Positions 18,796 to 27,664 of a stretch of 36,676 bases of DNA are shown one piece after another. The stretch's first letter is position 1. Every line of letters begins with the position of its first letter. The notes under the pieces were generated by a model. That model was not told the origin of the DNA. It did no database searches and saw nothing but the letters and a program-made list of their open reading frames with translations. The translations under genes and the position numbers were made by a program. Source of the DNA: Actinomycetota bacterium (GTDB lineage: Bacteria; Actinomycetota; Actinomycetes; Nanopelagicales; Nanopelagicaceae); assembly GCA_016870835.1 (NCBI GenBank), contig VGAG01000010.1, positions 1-36,676 on the forward strand, given 5' to 3'.

Positions 18796-19928
18796 GCGAA
18801 TTTAAGGCAAAAAAGTCGGTGGCCCTATCGGGCGTTCCGGCAGGAGATACCGCTTTATCTACCGTTGGACAGAGCGGAAACGATCTTCACTATCGTGGTT
18901 ATGACATCAAAGACCTTGCTGAGAATTGTGAGTTTGAAGAGGTTGCATTTTTAATTCTTTATGGCCGATTACCCAAGGAAAGCGAACTAGCAAATTACAA
19001 AAATGAATTGGAGAAGTTAAGGGCTCTGCCTAGCGCAGTTTTAACAATTCTTGAGAACTTGCCGAAGAGCGCACATCCTATGGATGTCATTCGAATTGGA
19101 GTCTCGGCGCTCGGAACTCATTTGCCTGAGCCGATAAATCACAACGATGAGGGAGCGCTAGGAATCGCCAACAAACTTATTGCTTCCACTCCCTCCATGC
19201 TGCTTTATTGGTACCACTTCACCCATAGCGGCAAGCGGATTAACCTTGAAACTGGCGCAAAATCAGTTGGTGAACATTTCTTAACACTTCTACACCAAAC
19301 TAAACCTAAGGATTCTTGGATAAAGGCGATGCACGCCTCTTTGATTCTCTACGCTGAACATGAATTTAATGCCTCTACTTTTACCGGAAGGGTAATTGCA
19401 GGGACCGGTTCTGATATCTACTCCGCAATTACTGGAGCAATCGGGGCTCTTCGTGGACCGAAGCATGGCGGCGCAAATGAAGTAGCACTTGAGATTCAAG
19501 AACGCTACCCCAATCCCGCTGAAGCCGAAGTAGATATACGAGCCCGAGTAGCGAATAAGGAAGTAATAATCGGATTTGGACATCCGGTCTACACCATCTC
19601 GGATCCAAGAAATCCGATAATCAAGGAGATTGCCCAAACACTTGCAAAGGAGAATGGAGATACGAATCTCTTCCAAGTTGCGGAACGAATAGAAAGTGTG
19701 ATGTGGGAAGTAAAGAAGATGTTCCCAAATCTAGATTGGTTCTCGGCCGTTGCTTATAAAGAGATGGGAATCCCAACCTCATTTTTCACACCTATATTCA
19801 TCTTTGCCCGATTAACTGGTTGGTCTGGACACATAATCGAACAACGTCATGACAACAAGATCATCCGCCCCAGTGCAAACTACACCGGTCCTGCAAACCG
19901 CTCCTTTGTAAGAATTAAGGATCGATAA
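18792..19928 (+). CDS. prpC: 2-methylcitrate synthase / citrate synthase
   Basis: 378 aa, normal for the PrpC-type citrate synthase family. Active-site segments are '[20 protein letters not shown]', '[14 protein letters not shown]' and '[16 protein letters not shown]', with conserved His residues. Expected reaction: propionyl-CoA plus oxaloacetate to 2-methylcitrate; acetyl-CoA may also be used. The place between prpB and prpD supports methylcitrate synthase over housekeeping citrate synthase. It overlaps prpB by 4 nt (ATGA), and prpD starts with no gap after its stop. Confidence 0.93.
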   Translation: MSEFKAKKSVALSGVPAGDTALSTVGQSGNDLHYRGYDIKDLAENCEFEEVAFLILYGRLPKESELANYKNELEKLRALPSAVLTILENLPKSAHPMDVIRIGVSALGTHLPEPINHNDEGALGIANKLIASTPSMLLYWYHFTHSGKRINLETGAKSVGEHFLTLLHQTKPKDSWIKAMHASLILYAEHEFNASTFTGRVIAGTGSDIYSAITGAIGALRGPKHGGANEVALEIQERYPNPAEAEVDIRARVANKEVIIGFGHPVYTISDPRNPIIKEIAQTLAKENGDTNLFQVAERIESVMWEVKKMFPNLDWFSAVAYKEMGIPTSFFTPIFIFARLTGWSGHIIEQRHDNKIIRPSANYTGPANRSFVRIKDR

Positions 19929-21386
19929 ATGTCAGCAAATTACACAAAGTCCGATCTTCCTTTTGATCAGGAAATCGTAGATATCGTCGACTATGTATTG
20001 AATTACAAGGTTGATTCTGAGTTAGCAAAGAAGACTGCTTGGTACTGTTTCTTAGACACGATTGGTTGTGGCCTTGAGGCTCTTGAATATGAGGCCTGCC
20101 GAAAACTTCTAGGGCCAATAACTCCTGGAACAAAAGTTGTTAATGGTGCTCGCGTTCCCGGTACGGATTATGAACTCGATCCAGTACAAGGCGCTTTCAA
20201 TATTGGCGCTGCTATCCGTTGGTTGGATTTCAACGATACCTGGCTCGCCGCTGAGTGGGGACACCCATCCGATAATTTGGGTGGCATTCTTGCTGTTGCC
20301 GATTGGCTCTCTCGAAATTCGGTCACTAACGGTGGCAAGCCGTTAATGATGAGCGAGGTCTTTAGCGCCATGATTATGGCTCATGAAATTCAAGGTTGTA
20401 TTGCACTTGAGAATTCATTTAACAAAGTCGGCCTTGACCATGTGATTCTCGTGAAAGTCGCATCGACGGCGGTAGTGGGAAAGATGCTTGGTTTAACTCG
20501 TGATCAACTTCTAAATGCAGTCTCACTCGCTTGGATTGACGGTCAATCACTTCGCACCTACAGACATTTTCCAAATGCCGGTTCTAGAAAATCTTGGGCA
20601 GCCGGAGATGCAACATCTCGAGCTGTACGCCTAGCGCTAATTGCAAAGACCGGTGAGATGGGATATCCATCTGCGCTAACTGCGAAAACTTGGGGCTTCT
20701 ATGATGTTTCATTTAAGGGAAACAAATTCAAGTTTCAACGCACCTACGGTTCATACGTGATGGAAAACGTCCTCTTCAAGATCTCATTTCCCGCAGAGTT
20801 TCACGCCCAAACTGCCGTTGAAGCAGCCTTCAAACTACATAGCGAAATGCTCGCTAAGGGTAAGAGTTTGGATGACATAGAGCGGATAGAAATCCGCACC
20901 CATGAAGCTTGTATCCGAATTATTGATAAAAAAGGTCCACTTAGAAATCCTGCTGATCGCGATCACACAATCCAATACATGGTTGCTGTTCCACTCATAT
21001 TTGGCCGGTTAACGGCGCGGGATTATGAGGATGACATTGCCCAAGACCCAAGAATTGATGCTCTTCGCGAGCGAATAGTCTGCAAAGAAGACCCAGAATT
21101 CACCAAGGATTACCACGACCCAGAAAAGCGCTCTATTGCTAACGCTCTCACTCTAATTTACAAAGATGGCACAAAGAGCGATGAAGTGGCAATCGAATAT
21201 CCCGTCGGACACAAGCGGCGCAGAGAAGAGGGTATGCCGCTTCTCATCGAGAAGTACAAGACAAATCTCGCTCGCATCTTTGATAAGAATCAAATTGAAA
21301 AGATCGAGAAGGCAACTTTGAATTATGAGGATCTAGCAAAAACTCCGGTAAATGAATTGATGGAGATATTTGTAAAGCGGGCCTAG
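19929..21386 (+). CDS. prpD: 2-methylcitrate dehydratase
   Basis: 485 aa, MmgE/PrpD family, normal length. Typical segments are 'YCFLDTIGCGLEAL', 'AAIRWLDFNDTWLAAEWGHP', 'IMAHEIQGCIALEN' and 'SFPAEFHAQTAVEAA'. It dehydrates 2-methylcitrate to methylaconitate; an aconitase outside the window would hydrate it to methylisocitrate for PrpB. It is the last gene of the riboswitch-led operon. Its stop overlaps the stop of the converging mmsA gene: both TAG codons share the sequence CTAG. Confidence 0.94.
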   Translation: MSANYTKSDLPFDQEIVDIVDYVLNYKVDSELAKKTAWYCFLDTIGCGLEALEYEACRKLLGPITPGTKVVNGARVPGTDYELDPVQGAFNIGAAIRWLDFNDTWLAAEWGHPSDNLGGILAVADWLSRNSVTNGGKPLMMSEVFSAMIMAHEIQGCIALENSFNKVGLDHVILVKVASTAVVGKMLGLTRDQLLNAVSLAWIDGQSLRTYRHFPNAGSRKSWAAGDATSRAVRLALIAKTGEMGYPSALTAKTWGFYDVSFKGNKFKFQRTYGSYVMENVLFKISFPAEFHAQTAVEAAFKLHSEMLAKGKSLDDIERIEIRTHEACIRIIDKKGPLRNPADRDHTIQYMVAVPLIFGRLTARDYEDDIAQDPRIDALRERIVCKEDPEFTKDYHDPEKRSIANALTLIYKDGTKSDEVAIEYPVGHKRRREEGMPLLIEKYKTNLARIFDKNQIEKIEKATLNYEDLAKTPVNELMEIFVKRA

Positions 21387-22879
21387 CGATTCTGCGGAAA
21401 GCCTAGATTTATGCCACCGTGGCTTGGGTCAAGCCATCTACTTGTGACTACTTTGCCACGTGTAAAGAAATGAACCCCCTCACTTCCATGTGCATGAGTA
21501 TCGCCAAAGAGCGAGCTCTTCCAACCGCCGAATGAGTAGTAAGCCGTCGGGACTGGGATTGGAACGTTAATTCCGATCATTCCTACTTGGACTTCGTTCT
21601 GGAATCTGCGGGCAGCGCCACCATCATTGGTGAAGATTGCAGTTCCATTTCCGTATCGATGGCTATTGATAAGAGTTAAGCCCTCCTCATAGCTCTTAAC
21701 GCGAATAACAGATAAGACTGGACCAAAAATCTCATCGGTATAGATACTCATGTTGGGTTTTACTTGATCAAAGAGGGTAGGCCCTAACCAGAACCCGCTA
21801 GCGGCGCCATCGATCTTTGGATTTCGCCCATCGACAACTAACTTCGCACCTTCGCCTTCACCAGCATCAATATATGAAGCGACTTTGTCGCGATGCACAG
21901 AAGTAACAAGCGGTCCCATATCGGCGCCGGCACTTCCATCTCCGGTTCTAAGTTTGCTCATTCGTTCGGCAATCTTCTTAACTAACTCATCGCCAATCGG
22001 TTCGACTGCAACGAGAGCCGAGATTGCCATGCATCTCTCACCGGCAGAGCCAAAACCGGCATTAACAGCGGCATCGGCTGCGAGATCTAGATCAGCATCG
22101 GGCAGAACCAGCATGTGATTCTTTGCCCCACCCAAAGCCTGGATTCGCTTACCTGCTTTAGTTCCATTTTCATAGATGTATTTAGCAATCGGAGTTGAAC
22201 CAACGAAAGAAACGGAAGCAATATCGGGATGTTCCAAAATCGCATCTACCGCGACTTTATCGCCATGTACAACATTAAATACGCCATCGGGTAGACCCGC
22301 CTCTTTCCAATACTTAGCAATGAGTAGTGAAGGAGTTGGATCTTTCTCACTTGGCTTCAAGACAACGGTATTTCCAGTCGCAATCGCAATTGGGAAGAAC
22401 CACATCGGAACCATCGCAGGGAAATTAAATGGCGAGATGATCGCAACCACGCCAAGTGGTTGCCGGATTGAGTAGACATCGATTCCGGTTGAGACCCCTT
22501 CGCTAAATCCACCCTTTAAGAGATGGGGAATACCACAAGCAAACTCAACAACTTCAAGTCCGCGGGTTACTTCACCAAGAGCATCAGATAGAACCTTCCC
22601 ATGCTCGAGCGTGATCGCTTTAGCCAACTCCTCTTTGCGCGCATTCACTATCTCGCGAAATGCAAAAAGTACCTGAGTGCGCTTTGCAAGTGATGTGTTG
22701 CGCCAATCTAAAGACGCCTTCTTGGCAGCGCTTACCGCATCATTTATAACCGCAGCGCTAGCAAAATCGACCTTTGCAGTTACCTCACCAGTTGCTGGAT
22801 TGAATACATCGCCACTTCGCTCAGAGGTTCCGCTCCAAGGCGCGCCATTTATAAAGTGAGTTATCCGTTCTACGCTCAA
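21383..22879 (-). CDS. mmsA: Methylmalonate-semialdehyde dehydrogenase (CoA-acylating)
   Basis: 498 aa, aldehyde dehydrogenase family 6. Visible motifs: 'IISPFNFPAMVPMWFFPIAI' and 'GVFNVVHGDK'; the catalytic Cys in 'GFGSAGERCMAISALV'; and 'YTDEIFGPVLSV' and 'GWKSSLFGDTHAHG', which are characteristic of MMSDH. It turns methylmalonate semialdehyde to propionyl-CoA, or malonate semialdehyde to acetyl-CoA. The start is TTG with AAGGA 6 nt upstream, 2 nt after the aminotransferase stop, so the two form an operon. It converges on prpD, which belongs to the pathway that consumes propionyl-CoA. Confidence 0.94.
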   Translation of the reverse strand: MSVERITHFINGAPWSGTSERSGDVFNPATGEVTAKVDFASAAVINDAVSAAKKASLDWRNTSLAKRTQVLFAFREIVNARKEELAKAITLEHGKVLSDALGEVTRGLEVVEFACGIPHLLKGGFSEGVSTGIDVYSIRQPLGVVAIISPFNFPAMVPMWFFPIAIATGNTVVLKPSEKDPTPSLLIAKYWKEAGLPDGVFNVVHGDKVAVDAILEHPDIASVSFVGSTPIAKYIYENGTKAGKRIQALGGAKNHMLVLPDADLDLAADAAVNAGFGSAGERCMAISALVAVEPIGDELVKKIAERMSKLRTGDGSAGADMGPLVTSVHRDKVASYIDAGEGEGAKLVVDGRNPKIDGAASGFWLGPTLFDQVKPNMSIYTDEIFGPVLSVIRVKSYEEGLTLINSHRYGNGTAIFTNDGGAARRFQNEVQVGMIGINVPIPVPTAYYSFGGWKSSLFGDTHAHGSEGVHFFTRGKVVTSRWLDPSHGGINLGFPQNR

Positions 22880-22881
22880 TA

Positions 22882-24237
22882 TTAATCCTTGCCTTCATAG
22901 AAATTCGAAATTGTGCCAAGCGCAGCGTCAAGAATTGCAATTCCTTCACGCGCTTCCTCTGCCGTTATGTTGCAAGGAGGGACAACATGTAAGCGATTGA
23001 AGTTTGTAAATGGCATAAGGCCACGCTTCTTACATTCATTTACTAGCGCGGTCATTGCTGGACTAGTTCCTCCGTAGGGAGCAAGTGGCGCTCTAGAGCT
23101 TCGATCCGTTACGAGATCTAGCGCCCAGAACACTCCGAGTCCGCGGACCTCACCAATCACTTTATGCTTCTTAGCTAATTCACGAAGTCCAGGGCCAATT
23201 ACCTTCTCACCAATTTCAGCAGCCTGTTCGACAATTTTCTCTTCTTTCATGACATCAATCGTTGCCACTGCTGCGGCGCAGGCAAGCGGATGCCCCGAGT
23301 AAGTGAGTCCGCCCGGAAATACTCGATCATTAAAGGATTCAGAAATCGGAGTTGAAATTACAACGCCACCAAGTGGGACATAACCTGAGTTAACCCCTTT
23401 AGCAAAAACAATTAGGTCGGGCTCTACAGCAGAGTGTTGATAAGCAAACCACTTCCCAGTTCGTCCGAAGCCAGACATAACTTCATCGCCAATCCAGAGA
23501 ATTCCATACTTATCACATAGTGCGCGTACGCCCTCGAGATAACCTTTTGGCGGAATTAGAACTCCAGCGGTTCCAACTACGGACTCGATCAAGATTGCGG
23601 CAATTGTTTTAGAGCTTTCGAAAATGATTGTGTTCTCAAGATGCTCGAGCGCCCGTGCACATTCCTCTTCTTCTGATTTTGCCCAGAAGGCGCTGCGATA
23701 GGCATAAGGGCCAAAGAAATGAACATGTCCATATGCAAACTCATTTGGCCAACGGCGCGGATCACCGGTAGCTGAGATCGCCGCCGAGGTATTGCCGTGA
23801 TACGAGCGATAAAAAGAGAGAATCTTGTGACGTCCAGTAAACAAACGAGCCATTCGAATCGCATTCTCAATTCCATCGGCGCCACCGTTTGTAAAGAAGA
23901 CCTTGGCAAATTTTGAGCCAGCAAGTTCGACTATTCGCTTAGCGGCCTCGCTTCTCACATCATTTGCAACTTGTGGTGCAACGGTGGCAAGTACATCTGC
24001 TTGCTTCTTGATGGCATCAATGACTTTCGGATGTTGGAAACCTATGTTGGTGAAAACTAATTGACAGGAGAAATCAAGGTATTTCTTGCCATCGAAATCC
24101 CAGAAGTAAGCGCCTTTGCCGCCAGCGACTGGGAGTGGAGAAATCTGCCCCTGTGCAGACCAAGAATGAAAAACATATTTTCGATCTAGATCAAATACTT
24201 CTTTACCGCGCTCGGGGTTGGGGATGATCTCCGACAT
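22882..24237 (-). CDS. Class III aminotransferase, omega-amino acid type
   Basis: 451 aa, fold-type I PLP enzyme. Key parts: 'FTNGGADGIENAIRMAR', 'SFYRSYHGNT', 'LWIGDEVMSGFGRTG', the PLP lysine in 'IVFAKGVNSGYVPLGGV', and 'GGLTYSGHPLACAAA'. The N-terminal 'YVFHSWSAQGQISPLPVAGG' resembles taurine/omega-amino acid:2-oxoglutarate aminotransferases. With mmsA 2 nt downstream, the likely substrates are beta-alanine (giving malonate semialdehyde) or 3-aminoisobutyrate (giving methylmalonate semialdehyde), from pyrimidine or valine breakdown. Taurine is an alternative. Confidence 0.88.
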   Translation of the reverse strand: MSEIIPNPERGKEVFDLDRKYVFHSWSAQGQISPLPVAGGKGAYFWDFDGKKYLDFSCQLVFTNIGFQHPKVIDAIKKQADVLATVAPQVANDVRSEAAKRIVELAGSKFAKVFFTNGGADGIENAIRMARLFTGRHKILSFYRSYHGNTSAAISATGDPRRWPNEFAYGHVHFFGPYAYRSAFWAKSEEEECARALEHLENTIIFESSKTIAAILIESVVGTAGVLIPPKGYLEGVRALCDKYGILWIGDEVMSGFGRTGKWFAYQHSAVEPDLIVFAKGVNSGYVPLGGVVISTPISESFNDRVFPGGLTYSGHPLACAAAVATIDVMKEEKIVEQAAEIGEKVIGPGLRELAKKHKVIGEVRGLGVFWALDLVTDRSSRAPLAPYGGTSPAMTALVNECKKRGLMPFTNFNRLHVVPPCNITAEEAREGIAILDAALGTISNFYEGKD

Positions 24238-24281
24238 ATCGCTATCTAATCACTACTACCTATCGATACGCAAAAGTTCAA

Positions 24282-25178
24282 TCAGTGGCGAAGAGTTTCC
24301 GACGCGACATGGGTGCACTCTATATTCGCTGGATTCGATAAGCACTTGCCGCAGAGGAGATAGAGCTGGTGGCAAGACTGGTTCGCACAATTAGTAAAAG
24401 ACTTTGTTGGGCTGCCGCAGAGATCACATTCACCGATGATCTTGGTATCAGGGGAGAAATCAACAGTCATGCGACCATCGAAGGTATACAAAGAGCCCTC
24501 CCAATAACCTTGATTGCCATACCTCTCGCCGTACAGAACTATTCCACCTTCAATCTGATAAACCTCTTCAAATCCGCGCTTTTTCATGACGCTAGAGAGG
24601 ATTTCGCAGCGAATGCCACCAGTGCAATAGGTAACAATCGGCTTTGTTTTTAGGTGATCAAACTTTCCACTTTCAATTTCGCCGATAAAGTCCTTAGTTG
24701 TCTTTACTTCAGGAACCACGGCATTCTTGAATTTACCAACCTTTGCCTCATAAGAATTACGACCATCGAAGAAGACAACCTCATCGCCGCGCTCTTCAAT
24801 CAGTTTATGTACTTCTTCTGGGGTTAAGTGTTCGCCACCATCAATCACACCTTTTGCATCTACTTTAATCTCATCAGCAACTCCAAATGAGACTAATTCA
24901 TCTCGTACCTTGACGCTAAGCCTTGGAAAATCTTCTCCAGTTCCATCAGACCATTTGAAATCAATCTTCTTAAACCCTGGATATTGCCTAGTCTGCTTTA
25001 CGTAACTCTTAAGTGCAGACATATCGCCACCGAGTGTTCCGTTGATTCCATGGCGCGAGATGAGAATTCGCCCTTTAAGTCCTAAGGAGTCGCAAAGAGT
25101 TGTCTGCCACAAACGCACAGCTTCCGGATCTGTTACCGGAGCAAAGCCGTAATAAAGGATGATTTTCTGCAATTCCAC
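24282..25178 (-). CDS. trhO: tRNA uridine-34 hydroxylase, rhodanese family (TrhO/YceA)
   Basis: 298 aa. The N-terminal acylphosphatase-like domain ('[19 protein letters not shown]', '[16 protein letters not shown]') is followed by a rhodanese domain with the catalytic Cys in '[17 protein letters not shown]'. The C-terminus has Cys pairs ('ECDLCGSP', 'LCGKC'). This is the TrhO architecture; the enzyme makes 5-hydroxyuridine at tRNA wobble position 34. I chose GTG 25178 over the track's TTG 25184: the -10 box TATCAT ends 6 nt before the GTG, leaving the TTG inside the spacer. Divergent from the 122-aa membrane protein. Confidence 0.9.
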   Translation of the reverse strand: MELQKIILYYGFAPVTDPEAVRLWQTTLCDSLGLKGRILISRHGINGTLGGDMSALKSYVKQTRQYPGFKKIDFKWSDGTGEDFPRLSVKVRDELVSFGVADEIKVDAKGVIDGGEHLTPEEVHKLIEERGDEVVFFDGRNSYEAKVGKFKNAVVPEVKTTKDFIGEIESGKFDHLKTKPIVTYCTGGIRCEILSSVMKKRGFEEVYQIEGGIVLYGERYGNQGYWEGSLYTFDGRMTVDFSPDTKIIGECDLCGSPTKSFTNCANQSCHQLYLLCGKCLSNPANIECTHVASETLRH

Positions 25179-25184
25179 AGCCAA

Positions 25185-25190
25185 ATGATA
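25185..25190 (-). promoter_or_regulatory. -10 box TATCAT, leaderless promoter of trhO
   Basis: TATCAT on the minus strand ends 6 nt before GTG 25178 and decides the start, because the TTG used by the ORF track would lie within the -10 to +1 spacer. Confidence 0.45.
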
Positions 25191-25233
25191 GGACTTTTCG
25201 ATAGTTTATACGTATGCGTGAGAGACTTGGGTA

Positions 25234-25602
25234 ATGGCAGCCCGTAAGAAACCAGAACCAAAAGCCAGTGCGCCGGAAACACGTAGTCGCGAAGGAATTG
25301 ATTGGTTCTCGCTTTACATTTATGCAGTATCTCTAATAACCATTTTGATTTGTTTGTTCTCAATGGTTGCCATAGTCCGCGGGGTTGTTGATGCTGCGTG
25401 GCCTGATCCAGGTTACTTTGATCCTTACAACATTCCCAAGGATAGTAATTTGTCTCCCGAGCAAATTAAAGAGAATTTTATAGAGCAAAATAGAAGGTCA
25501 GCAATTAAATCAATAGTGACTTCTTTCGCTACCTTCCTTGTGGCCGGTCCGCTCTACCTGTATCACTGGCGTTTAGCTAAACGTCGCCGTGGAGAAGCAT
25601 AA
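25234..25602 (+). CDS. Hypothetical membrane protein (122 aa)
   Basis: The basic N-terminal tail ('MAARKKPEPKASAPETRSRE') is followed by two hydrophobic segments (about residues 27-50 and 92-108) and a basic C-terminus ('HWRLAKRRRGEA'). The region between them ('PDPGYFDPYNIPKDSNLSPE') would face outside. No family name can be given. It is convergent with the DUF1801 protein. Confidence 0.7.
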   Translation: MAARKKPEPKASAPETRSREGIDWFSLYIYAVSLITILICLFSMVAIVRGVVDAAWPDPGYFDPYNIPKDSNLSPEQIKENFIEQNRRSAIKSIVTSFATFLVAGPLYLYHWRLAKRRRGEA

Positions 25603-25605
25603 AGA

Positions 25606-26154
25606 CTAGCCCGCCTTAAAAGTCTCCTTAATCATTGCAAGCAGTAATTTCTCATCTACCTTCCAATCCACAGGAACTCGCACTGTCTTCTTATTCACTT
25701 CGTACCCCGAAAGTTCCTTTTTCAATTTCTTCAGAACGGCTGTATTCCAAGGAGCTATGAGCAGGTGATTTTTTGATGCCGAACAACCAAATACATACCT
25801 ATCGCCATCTTTTAGCATCGGCTGATTCCAAGCGATTACTAATTCCAATTTCGGGTATTTCTTCTTAATCACACTAAAGATCTTGCGCATGGTTTTTGCT
25901 TTGATCGGCTCAAGCGATGCAAAGAAGTCTTTTGGCGACTCATGTCGTTTGGAAGTTAGAGAGCCCCTTGAATACATAACTAAGGCATTTGCATGTGCTT
26001 GAGAAAAACCAAAATTCTCCCGAAGGAAAGCGACCTGTTCCGGATACTTTTTACCAGCTACCTTCTTCATCTGGGCAAACCAAAAGCTCATAGGTTCGCC
26101 ATACCGCTTCTCAATTGCGGGAAAGTGTGATTCTCGCTTCGACTTATCTTTCAT
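25606..26154 (-). CDS. DUF4287 / DUF1801 domain protein
   Basis: 182 aa from the preferred ATG, which has AGGG upstream; the track begins 11 codons earlier at TTG. The N-terminus ('PMSFWFAQMKKVAGKKYPEQ', 'FLRENFGFSQAHANALVMY') matches DUF4287. The C-terminal half ('PKLELVIAWNQPMLKDGDRY', 'KNHLLIAPW') matches the DUF1801/YdhG-like fold, which is a small soluble domain of unclear role. A cytoplasmic hypothetical; divergent from the SDR gene. Confidence 0.75.
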   Translation of the reverse strand: MKDKSKRESHFPAIEKRYGEPMSFWFAQMKKVAGKKYPEQVAFLRENFGFSQAHANALVMYSRGSLTSKRHESPKDFFASLEPIKAKTMRKIFSVIKKKYPKLELVIAWNQPMLKDGDRYVFGCSASKNHLLIAPWNTAVLKKLKKELSGYEVNKKTVRVPVDWKVDEKLLLAMIKETFKAG

Positions 26155-26201
26155 ATCGACCCTAACAATAGTAATAAGTGGTGGCAAATCGAACTCTCTT
26201 G

Positions 26202-26207
26202 TATCTT
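26202..26207 (+). promoter_or_regulatory. -10 box TATCTT, leaderless promoter of the SDR gene
   Basis: TATCTT ends 7 nt before ATG 26215, and no Shine-Dalgarno is present. Confidence 0.45.
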
Positions 26208-26214
26208 CACCAAC

Positions 26215-26910
26215 ATGCTCGCATTCATCACTGGCGGAAGCCGGGGCCTAGGTAAGGAAGTCGCCAAGGCGCTCGTTAATAAGGGCTACGACGTTGTCAT
26301 CATCGGCAAAGATAAAGCGCGCGCAGAATCCACAGCCGGTGAACTAGGAGTTAAGTTCGAAATAGCTGATCTTGAAGACCAGCAACAGGCAAGAGCTATA
26401 TCTGAATCGATGCTTACAAATTATGGCACTCCTCAGGTACTCGTTCTCGCACATGGTGTAATGAGCGAGAAGTTAGCCAAGACCTTAAGAACTAATGATG
26501 CTGAGTGGAATCGCGTACTAAACATAAATCTCAATTCAACTTTCACTCTCGTAAATTCAATCGGCGCAAAAATGGCAGAAGCTCGATTGGGAAGAATCAT
26601 CATTTTCTCCGCATGTCTTGGACGAATGTCCGGTCCGGGAAATGCTGGCGGCCTTGCTCCGTATCGAATCTCTAAAGCTGGGGTAAACGCTCTAGTCCGA
26701 AATCTCGCTCACGAAACTGGTCATGGATCTAGGGGACTACTCGTTGATGCAATCTGCCCCAACCACAGTCGTACTGATATGGGCGGACCCGATGCACCAA
26801 GAAGCGCAGCAGAGGGAGCCGAGACAGCGATTTGGTTAGCGACCCGTGAATTCAATAGTGGAGATATAACGGGCGTGCTTTGGGAAGATCGAGAAGTGAT
26901 TCCTTGGTAA
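26215..26910 (+). CDS. Short-chain dehydrogenase/reductase
   Basis: 231 aa, classical SDR. The NAD(P)-binding motif 'TGGSRGLG' is at residues 6-13, then 'AHGVMSE' (NAG-like motif), a catalytic Ser in 'IIFSACLGRMSG' and 'YRISK' near residue 147. 'AICPNHSRTDMGG' is the PG-motif region of the family with Asn-His in place of Gly. Substrate unknown; related enzymes reduce ketoacyl or polyol substrates. It has its own leaderless promoter and is not closely linked to a pathway. Confidence 0.88.
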   Translation: MLAFITGGSRGLGKEVAKALVNKGYDVVIIGKDKARAESTAGELGVKFEIADLEDQQQARAISESMLTNYGTPQVLVLAHGVMSEKLAKTLRTNDAEWNRVLNINLNSTFTLVNSIGAKMAEARLGRIIIFSACLGRMSGPGNAGGLAPYRISKAGVNALVRNLAHETGHGSRGLLVDAICPNHSRTDMGGPDAPRSAAEGAETAIWLATREFNSGDITGVLWEDREVIPW

Positions 26911-26939
26911 GCCTTACCGTTATATTGAAACCACAGGCG

Positions 26940-26945
26940 TAACCT
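26940..26945 (+). promoter_or_regulatory. -10 box TAACCT, leaderless promoter of the 29-aa protein gene
   Basis: TAACCT ends 6 nt before ATG 26952. Confidence 0.4.
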
Positions 26946-26951
26946 AAGTTC

Positions 26952-27041
26952 ATGGAACTCTTCGATATTCTCTACCCACTTGGTGTTTTCATCTTTGCAT
27001 GGCTTTGGGGCTGGTCTTTCACGCACTTCATTGACCAGTAA
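26952..27041 (+). CDS. Membrane microprotein (29 aa)
   Basis: Too short for the ORF track. The sequence is one Trp-rich membrane helix with a short tail ('PLGVFIFAWLWGWSF', ending 'THFIDQ'). A -10 box lies 6 nt before its ATG, as for longer genes in this window. It begins with Met-Glu and a hydrophobic stretch, like four other small ORFs here. Function unknown. Its reality rests on promoter spacing and hydrophobic pattern. Confidence 0.5.
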   Translation: MELFDILYPLGVFIFAWLWGWSFTHFIDQ

Positions 27042-27062
27042 CCCCTACCCATTTAAGTAACC

Positions 27063-27203
27063 GTGAAAGCTAAAATAAAGAACGGCTTTGCGCCCAAAGT
27101 TTGTATTCGTTGCAACCGCGAATTTGAATGGCGTAAAAAATGGGCCCGGGATTGGGAAAACGTGAAGTACTGCTCTGACCGATGTCGAGGCGGCAAAAAC
27201 TAG
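27063..27203 (+). CDS. DUF2256 zinc-ribbon-like protein (46 aa)
   Basis: Too short for the ORF track, but clearly recognised. The pattern [14 protein letters not shown], then a Trp and 'VKYCSDRCR', gives two CxxC/CxxxC pairs around the DUF2256 signature (CxxCxRxFxWRKKW...YCSxRC). Four cysteines would bind one zinc. The start is GTG. In many genomes DUF2256 genes sit near photolyase/cryptochrome-like genes, and such a gene lies 2.7 kb downstream here. It converges on yqhA with a 4-nt overlap. Biochemical role unknown. Confidence 0.88.
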   Translation: MKAKIKNGFAPKVCIRCNREFEWRKKWARDWENVKYCSDRCRGGKN

Positions 27204-27664
27204 TTCTTATCTACACCCTTAGTCGCAAATGCAAATACAGCTAGGCCAAGAACTAGCGCGCCTGCGCCAACTCCATAAGAAATAACATCATCAGAGCGAT
27301 TTGAATCTACAAACACTCCCACAAAAACCACTGCAAGTATCGCTACCACAACACCAATTAACTTCGACTTTAACTCATCAAGATCTCTTACGCGCAGCCA
27401 CCGAGGAACGTCGATATTGGCATCAATAAACAACTCATAAAGACCATAACCAATCACAAGAATTACTGTCCCAAGCAAAATGGCATCGATCGCGGTAAGA
27501 ACCTCAACTATCGTCTCTTTCAAACCTAGATCATTCAGAATTGCATCAACCACTACTATCGCAATCGCAATCGAGCCCTGTGCCATCAAAAGTATCCCCC
27601 CAAAAATCGAAGCCAGAGCAGGGACAAAGACCGCATACCGAGTGAGCCCAATTACTCGCTTCAT
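27200..27664 (-). CDS. YqhA family (UPF0114) membrane protein
   Basis: 154 aa from ATG 27664; the track uses a GTG seven codons earlier, which is also possible. Four hydrophobic segments (about residues 7-32, 58-76, 103-120 and 128-147) and the central '[20 protein letters not shown]' identify the YqhA/UPF0114 family. These inner-membrane proteins have no settled function. Its stop overlaps the DUF2256 stop region by 4 nt. Confidence 0.82.
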   Translation of the reverse strand: MKRVIGLTRYAVFVPALASIFGGILLMAQGSIAIAIVVVDAILNDLGLKETIVEVLTAIDAILLGTVILVIGYGLYELFIDANIDVPRWLRVRDLDELKSKLIGVVVAILAVVFVGVFVDSNRSDDVISYGVGAGALVLGLAVFAFATKGVDKN

